30,293 nt of DNA from CAZJYI01 sp964550025 (lineage in GTDB: Bacteria > Verrucomicrobiota > Kiritimatiellia > UBA8416 > CAYOBW01), in contig CAZJYI010000136.1 of NCBI GenBank assembly GCA_964550025.1, forward strand, positions 1 to 30,293, written 5' to 3'. The notes beneath the pieces were generated by a model that saw nothing but the letters and a program-made list of their open reading frames with translations, was not told the origin of the DNA and did no database searches. The position numbers and the translations under genes were made by a program. Positions 25,739 to 30,293 of the stretch are shown one piece after another (the first letter of the stretch is position 1; each line of letters begins with the position of its first letter).

Positions 25739-27810
25739 TGACGCTCCTCGAAGTCAACGATCTGCAGGTGTACTTCGACACCGGGGCGGCCCCCAGCAAG
25801 GTCGTCGACGGCATTTCACTGACGCTGGACGCCGGTGAGACCCTCGGCCTGGTCGGCGAGTCCGGCTGCGGCAAGTCCCTCACGGCCCTGTCGACAATGC
25901 AGCTCGTCCCACAGCCCGGCTACGTCGCCGGCGGCTCGATCACGTTCGACGGCAGAGACGTCCTTTCACTCGCCCCGGATCAGCGCAGGGCCATGCGGGG
26001 CCGCAACATTGCCATGATCTTCCAGGAGCCCATGACAAGCCTCAACCCCGTGCTCTCCGTGCGCACCCAGCTCTGCGAGGCAATTCGTCACGCCGCCGAC
26101 GAACGTCTCTCCAGGGAAGAGCAACTCAAACGCGCCGTCGACGCCCTGCGCCTGGCCGAGATCCCGGACCCCGAACGCCGTGTCCATGAATACCCGCACC
26201 AACTCTCCGGCGGCATGCGACAACGCGTGATGATCGCTATGGCGCTGGCCTGCCGCCCCAAGATGCTCATCGCCGACGAACCAACGACCGCACTTGACGT
26301 GACCGTCCAGGCCCGGATCCTCGACCTGCTCTCCGATCTACAGGCGCAGCTCGGCACGGCCATCCTTTTCATCACCCACGATCTCGCCGTTATCGCCCAG
26401 GTCGCCGATCGCGTCGCCGTCATGTACGCCGGCAAGATCGTCGAAACCGCACCGGTCAAGGAGATCTTCGACAACCCGGCACACCCCTACACCGAGCGGC
26501 TGCTCGAATGCCGGCCACGGCGCGACCTGCGCGGCAAAACGCTCGAGACCATCAAGGGCATCGTCCCCGCCCCGCGCGACTACGCGCCGGGGTGCCGCTT
26601 CTGCGACCGCTGTCCGCACGCTTTCGAGCCGTGCCACGACGACATCCCCGACGTTGTTGAAATCGGCTCCGGCCACTATGTGGCCTGCCACCTTCACCGC
26701 AAGGGGCGCACGGCCCTCGCGGAAATCCAGTCGCCGACGCACGAGGATCTTCCGGCGTCGGAGGTCGAGGACGAGGTCATCCTGCACGCCAGCCGCGTGC
26801 GCAAGCATTTCCCTATCCGCAAAGGCCTGCTCAAGCGCGTCGTCGGACACGTCAAGGCCGTCGACGACGTCGACCTTGTTATTCGCAAAGGCACGACCCT
26901 CGCACTGGTCGGCGAGTCCGGCTGCGGCAAGACGACCCTGGGTAAGACGCTGACCCGCCTCTACCAGCCCACCGGCGGCACGATACGGTTCCGGGGCAAT
27001 GACATCATGAAGTACACGGAGGAGGAGCTCCAGTCCGCGCGCCGCGGCATGCAGATCGTCTTCCAGGACCCCTACTCCTCGCTCAACCCCAGGATGACCG
27101 TTCGCGAGATCGTCGAGGAAGGCATGCGCGTACACAGTATTGGCGCCGGCCGCGCCGAACGAACCGGGATGGTCCGTCGGGTCCTCAAACAGGTCGGTCT
27201 TGAAGAGCAGGCCATGGGCGCCTATCCGCACGAGTTCTCCGGCGGTCAGCGCCAGCGCATCGGTATCGCCCGGGCCCTCGCGGTCGAACCCGAGTTCCTC
27301 ATCCTGGACGAGCCTACCAGCGCTCTCGACATGTCCATCCAGGCCCAGATCCTCAACCTCCTGCGCAAGATCCAGGACCAGGGCGACAAGCGTCTGACGT
27401 TCCTGTTCATCACCCACGACCTCGGCGTCGTCGAATACGTGGCCGACGAAGTTGCCGTGATGTACCTCGGCCGCATCGTCGAACGCAACCGCACAGTCGA
27501 CCTCTTCGACCATCCCCGCCACCCCTACACACGGGCGCTCCTCGCATCCGTTCCCAAGACCGGCCAGGCGAAACACACCGCCCTCGAAGGCGATGTCCCC
27601 TCCCCCATCAACCCACCCCGGGGCTGCCATTTCCACCCCCGCTGCCCGCATGCCACCGACAGGTGCAAGGAGACCTACCCCGCCGAAACCGATCTCGGCA
27701 ACGGTGCCATGGTGCGGTGCCACCTGGCGGGTGATGGCCATCGACAGCCATCGACGGCCATCGACAGCAGTCGGTCGCAGTCGACTACGGGGGGGGACAG
27801 CAAAGCATGA
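25738..27810 (+). CDS. Fused ABC transporter ATPase (DppD-like + DppF-like in one chain)
   Basis: A 690-residue cytosolic ATPase carries two complete nucleotide-binding domains. In the first: Walker A GESGCGKS at 40-47, signature LSGGMRQR near 155, Walker B LIADEPTTALD near 177-187. The first domain ends with the oligopeptide-transporter C-terminal Cys motif (PGCRFCDRCPHAFEPC). In the second: Walker A GESGCGKT at 392-399, signature FSGGQRQR near 500, Walker B LILDEPTSALD near 521-531, and a second Cys motif (GCHFHPRCPHATDRC). The two are joined by an acidic linker near 325-350. All residues needed for ATP hydrolysis appear present in both sites. It overlaps the permease by one base and the PHP gene by four, so stoichiometric, coupled synthesis with the fused permease is likely. 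The tail after the second Cys motif is low-complexity and encoded by a 10-bp repeat. Confidence 0.94.
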   Translation: MTLLEVNDLQVYFDTGAAPSKVVDGISLTLDAGETLGLVGESGCGKSLTALSTMQLVPQPGYVAGGSITFDGRDVLSLAPDQRRAMRGRNIAMIFQEPMTSLNPVLSVRTQLCEAIRHAADERLSREEQLKRAVDALRLAEIPDPERRVHEYPHQLSGGMRQRVMIAMALACRPKMLIADEPTTALDVTVQARILDLLSDLQAQLGTAILFITHDLAVIAQVADRVAVMYAGKIVETAPVKEIFDNPAHPYTERLLECRPRRDLRGKTLETIKGIVPAPRDYAPGCRFCDRCPHAFEPCHDDIPDVVEIGSGHYVACHLHRKGRTALAEIQSPTHEDLPASEVEDEVILHASRVRKHFPIRKGLLKRVVGHVKAVDDVDLVIRKGTTLALVGESGCGKTTLGKTLTRLYQPTGGTIRFRGNDIMKYTEEELQSARRGMQIVFQDPYSSLNPRMTVREIVEEGMRVHSIGAGRAERTGMVRRVLKQVGLEEQAMGAYPHEFSGGQRQRIGIARALAVEPEFLILDEPTSALDMSIQAQILNLLRKIQDQGDKRLTFLFITHDLGVVEYVADEVAVMYLGRIVERNRTVDLFDHPRHPYTRALLASVPKTGQAKHTALEGDVPSPINPPRGCHFHPRCPHATDRCKETYPAETDLGNGAMVRCHLAGDGHRQPSTAIDSSRSQSTTGGDSKA
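27737..27766 (+). repeat. 10-bp tandem repeat (three copies) at the 3' end of the ATPase gene
   Basis: GCCATCGACA, GCCATCGACG and GCCATCGACA follow one another exactly, then partial forms (GCAGTCGG, TCGCAGTCG) continue. Ten is not a multiple of three, so gain or loss of a unit would shift the reading frame of the ATPase tail. A run of eight G (27789-27796) follows before the next start codon. Confidence 0.8.
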
Positions 27811-30104
27811 CGCACACCGTCAAACACGGCTACAGCGCCTGCGCAGGCATGTGTAACGACGGCTGGTATGGCGGCGTCCTTCTCCTCGAAGATCGGGACG
27901 CCGAGTTCTTCACGGTTCCGGAGGAGTCGTCGTATGACCAGCGCGTCGCACACTGCCGCCGTTGGTCGGCGCAGACGGTAGCCACGCCACGCAGGGTCGT
28001 GCTGCTTCGTCCGATGGGCAATAGGCTGGAGCAACAGGAGATCGCCGCGGCGGAGCGCGTCGAGGGCCCTGTCGCACCCCGGGAGCAGGTAGAGTATCCC
28101 GTGCTGGCGTGGATCGAACGCCGGGCCAGGCAGTGGCACCTCATGCTCTTCGAAGACGGCACCGTTTCCACGGTTCTCTCCCGGAACGAGATCATCCGTT
28201 GTCCGGAAGTCTCCATGACGCCACGGGGGCTGCTGTTCGCCATTGAGAGCGATACGGGACCGGCAACGACACAGGTCGAGGTGGTCGATCAACGGGGGAT
28301 GACGCTCTATCGGACCAGCGGCAGAGCGCCCCTGCTCTGCGCGGCGGGAGAAGGATTCGTGCTGGCCACCGAGCAATCGACGGCCAACTCCGTGGCGTTG
28401 CGGTTGGAGTTCTTTGTCGGGAGCACCGAAGGGGCGCCCGTACAGACGCTGGAACTGCGGAAAGGCGATTACCTCTTCAACGCAAGCCTGGCCTGGTCGG
28501 ACGCGCAACAGTCGATTGTCGTGGCCGCGGAGAGCAGTCCCTGTTTTGGTTACGGCAACCAGCTCGGTCTGCACCGCACGATCCACGTCTGGCAATGGGA
28601 TCTCACGTCCGACGCCGTTTCGCTCGGTCAGTTACCCGTCGAGCAACAGGCCTTTCAGTCGATCGGCGCTGAGAACATGACGCCCGTCAAGCCGTTCGTC
28701 TTCATGGACGACGGCGGGCCGGTCGTCGTGTTCAAACAGCACCGCTTCACGGGGTTCAGAGCCTTCGGGTGGGACCTTTTCTGGTGCCGCCGGGAAGGTG
28801 ACGGATGGACGGAACCGGCACGGATTTCACCGGCAACGATGACGTCCGATTCCGGTTTCGGCCTTGTCCCCCGGGGCAACGGCTACACCGGCGTCTTCCC
28901 GGCCCACGAGAACGAGGGCGGGCGCGGGGCCAAGCGCAGCCTGGACTACCGGGTTGAGATTGTGGCGTTCGACCGCGATCACCGTCTCGACCGGATCGAG
29001 GTCCCCGAGGAGAAGCGAGCCGGATACCGGATACCGGTCTCCTACAGAGACGTGGCCCCGGAACCGCCCCCTCTGACCTCGGCATACGAGGGGCGCCGAT
29101 TGATCTGGGGCGACCTGCACATTCACACGATCTACTCCAAGTGCGTCTCGGCAGTGGATAGCGATCCGCGCGAGAACATCCGCTACGCGCGTGAAGTCCT
29201 CGGTTGCCGTGTTTTTGCGATCACGGAGCACACCCAGAATACCACGGGACCGGAGAGCGTGTGGCTCTACGATCAGCTCGAGGCAACGGCCGGCAGGGAC
29301 AACGTCATCCTCTATGCCACTGAACCGGGGATCAGGGGCACGCGGCACATGAACTGGTACTGCCGGGAGCGCGGGACATTTGAGCAACTGGAACGCATCC
29401 TCATCTCGCAGGGGCGGCACTATCCCGAGACACTCAGGCAGGTGCGGGAAGACCTGCCGCACGACTCCGTGTTCGTGATGAGGCACGTTCACGGCGACCC
29501 GATTCCCGACGGGCAGATCATGCAGCATTTCGATCCGCACTTCGAGGTGGCCATGGAGGCGCTGCAGGGACGCGGCAACGGGATGTTCGAAAGCGTCGAA
29601 AGCTCGCCGCTATTCCCCACCCCGTTCCTCGATGCGGGCTGCAAGGTTGGCCTGGTCGGCGGCACGGACCATTACAGGGAATGGGCGCCGAACCACTTCT
29701 GCCTCACCGGGTTCTGGGTCAAGGAGGTCAGCGCCGACGGCGTATGGGAGGCAATCCGGAATCGCTACACCATCGCCATGTCCGATTCACGGGTGGCCAT
29801 GACGACCACCTGCAAGGGCGTCCCCATGGGCGGCACCGTAGTCCTCGAGGCAGGCGAGGCGATGCGTGTTTCGGTGCAAGCGAGTTGCGGCCGCAAGATC
29901 CGGCGGGTAACGTTGATCCGCGACGGCGAGCTGCTGCCGTGGACCGACGTGAACGCGAAGACGGCCGCGATCGATCTCGTGGACCATTCCGTCACGCCCG
30001 GCCGCCACTGGTACGTCGCCACGGCCGAGGTGGAAACCGCGTATGGTGGAGACCACGCCGGCATCTGCCACGCCTCACCGTACTTCGTGTGGCAGAAGCC
30101 ATGA
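27807..30104 (+). CDS. PHP-domain metal-dependent phosphoesterase-like protein with long N-terminal region (765 aa)
   Basis: The ATG overlaps the ATPase stop by four bases (ATGA) and has the G8 tract as a strong ribosome binding site. There is no signal peptide, so the protein is probably cytosolic. Residues ~1-425 are an unassigned, beta-rich region with regularly spaced strands, possibly a propeller. Residues ~433-660 form a PHP-type domain: GDLHIHTIYS with H438 and H440, ITEHTQ with E474 and H475, FVMRHVHGD, and GGTDHY with D621 and H622, all likely metal ligands. The set resembles the DUF3604/PHP group. Residues ~660-765 are a further beta-rich tail (GVPMGGTVVLEAGEAMRVSV). PHP enzymes hydrolyse phosphoesters, but many in this subgroup have no assigned substrate. 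Its position at the end of the importer operon points to processing of an imported compound. Confidence 0.82.
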   Translation: MTHTVKHGYSACAGMCNDGWYGGVLLLEDRDAEFFTVPEESSYDQRVAHCRRWSAQTVATPRRVVLLRPMGNRLEQQEIAAAERVEGPVAPREQVEYPVLAWIERRARQWHLMLFEDGTVSTVLSRNEIIRCPEVSMTPRGLLFAIESDTGPATTQVEVVDQRGMTLYRTSGRAPLLCAAGEGFVLATEQSTANSVALRLEFFVGSTEGAPVQTLELRKGDYLFNASLAWSDAQQSIVVAAESSPCFGYGNQLGLHRTIHVWQWDLTSDAVSLGQLPVEQQAFQSIGAENMTPVKPFVFMDDGGPVVVFKQHRFTGFRAFGWDLFWCRREGDGWTEPARISPATMTSDSGFGLVPRGNGYTGVFPAHENEGGRGAKRSLDYRVEIVAFDRDHRLDRIEVPEEKRAGYRIPVSYRDVAPEPPPLTSAYEGRRLIWGDLHIHTIYSKCVSAVDSDPRENIRYAREVLGCRVFAITEHTQNTTGPESVWLYDQLEATAGRDNVILYATEPGIRGTRHMNWYCRERGTFEQLERILISQGRHYPETLRQVREDLPHDSVFVMRHVHGDPIPDGQIMQHFDPHFEVAMEALQGRGNGMFESVESSPLFPTPFLDAGCKVGLVGGTDHYREWAPNHFCLTGFWVKEVSADGVWEAIRNRYTIAMSDSRVAMTTTCKGVPMGGTVVLEAGEAMRVSVQASCGRKIRRVTLIRDGELLPWTDVNAKTAAIDLVDHSVTPGRHWYVATAEVETAYGGDHAGICHASPYFVWQKP

Positions 30105-30109
30105 TGGCC

Positions 30110-30130
30110 CCACGGGGACAAGCCCCGTGG
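30110..30130 (+). terminator. Stem-loop just after the operon's last gene
   Basis: CCACGGGG (30110-30117) and CCCCGTGG (30123-30130) form a perfect 8-bp stem with a five-base loop, starting five bases after the stop codon at 30104. No T-run follows, so it may act as a weak terminator or protect the transcript end. Confidence 0.45.
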
Positions 30131-30173
30131 TCGCCCCGTGCCTCCGCCGAGCTTGTGTCCCGCGGTCGCCCGG

Positions 30174-30293
30174 CGCCTCCCCAGGGCTTGCCCCGCGATT
30201 GTCACACGCCTCCCCAGGGCTTGCCCCGCGATTGTCACGCGCCTCCCCAGGGCTTGCCCCGCGATTGTCACACGCCTCCCCAGGGCTTGCCCC
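30174..30293. repeat. 33-bp tandem repeat running off the right edge
   Basis: Units occupy 30174-30206, 30207-30239 and 30240-30272, with a fourth cut by the window end. Units 1 and 3 are identical and unit 2 differs only in its last base. Each begins CGCCTCCCCAGGGCTTGCCC and contains the small palindrome GGGCTTGCCC. More diverged copies precede it from about 30110, including the stem-loop. The period is 11 codons, and on the minus strand one frame reads repeated VTIAGQALGRR, but no start or family supports a gene there. Confidence 0.85.

Noticed and set aside
29765..30271. 168-codon minus-strand ORF with repeated VTIAGQALGRR
   Set aside because: The repeats are the translation of the 33-bp DNA repeat, and the rest is antisense to the PHP gene. 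No ribosome binding site or known domain supports it.
30174..30293. CRISPR array at the right edge
   Set aside because: The 33-bp units abut directly with no variable spacers and no cas genes are present, so it is a plain tandem repeat.

Overview
The window is GC-rich bacterial DNA, densely coding, with long secreted repeat proteins on the minus strand and a tightly packed transport operon on the plus strand. The gene set suggests the Planctomycetes-Verrucomicrobia-Lentisphaerae/Kiritimatiellota group. It includes a LacI-type sensor fused to an AraC helix-turn-helix, very large LamG/FN3 secreted proteins, a non-HemE uroporphyrinogen-decarboxylase-like protein, a sialate-O-acetylesterase-like lipase and scattered short intergenic repeats. 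The phylum assignment is inference from family content; no rRNA or tRNA is present to settle it.

Left part (1-17025, all minus strand). From upstream to downstream of transcription there is a giant 4,211-residue exported protein (4390-17025), a 1,045-residue exported FN3-type protein (1089-4226), and a XylR-like regulator cut by the left window edge (951 down to 1). The giant protein carries two tandem arrays: four ~289-residue units built on an uncharacterised HARDN-motif domain plus an FN3-like domain, then six ~430-residue LamG/Ig-like units. The two exported proteins end in nearly the same C-terminal peptide (RG-x-LLI-VR). A related ~75-bp palindromic element follows the stop codon of each.

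Middle part (17026-18815). A ~680-bp gene-poor stretch holds a hairpin, a long imperfect inverted repeat and a 13-bp duplication. It is followed by a GNAT acetyltransferase gene. Directly after that lies a small graveyard of toxin-antitoxin genes: a 21-residue HigA-like fragment, a 38-residue PIN-toxin-like ORF that appears to have lost its middle in frame, and a translationally coupled 60-residue ORF that looks like the usual partner of such PIN genes.

Right part (18816-30104, all plus strand). This is a probable operon: URO-D-like protein, SASA-family esterase, then four genes with junctions of +5, +3, -1 and -4 bp. Those four are a long family-5 substrate-binding protein with a C-terminal membrane helix, a single-chain DppB-DppC-like permease, a single-chain DppD-DppF-like ATPase, and a PHP-domain protein with a long N-terminal region. 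Together they look like a dipeptide/oligopeptide-type importer reduced to three polypeptides, embedded with enzymes that could act on the imported or exported compound. The substrate cannot be read from the sequence; acylated glycans or glycan-derived compounds are a guess from the esterase. The window ends in a stem-loop and a 33-bp tandem repeat that runs off the right edge.
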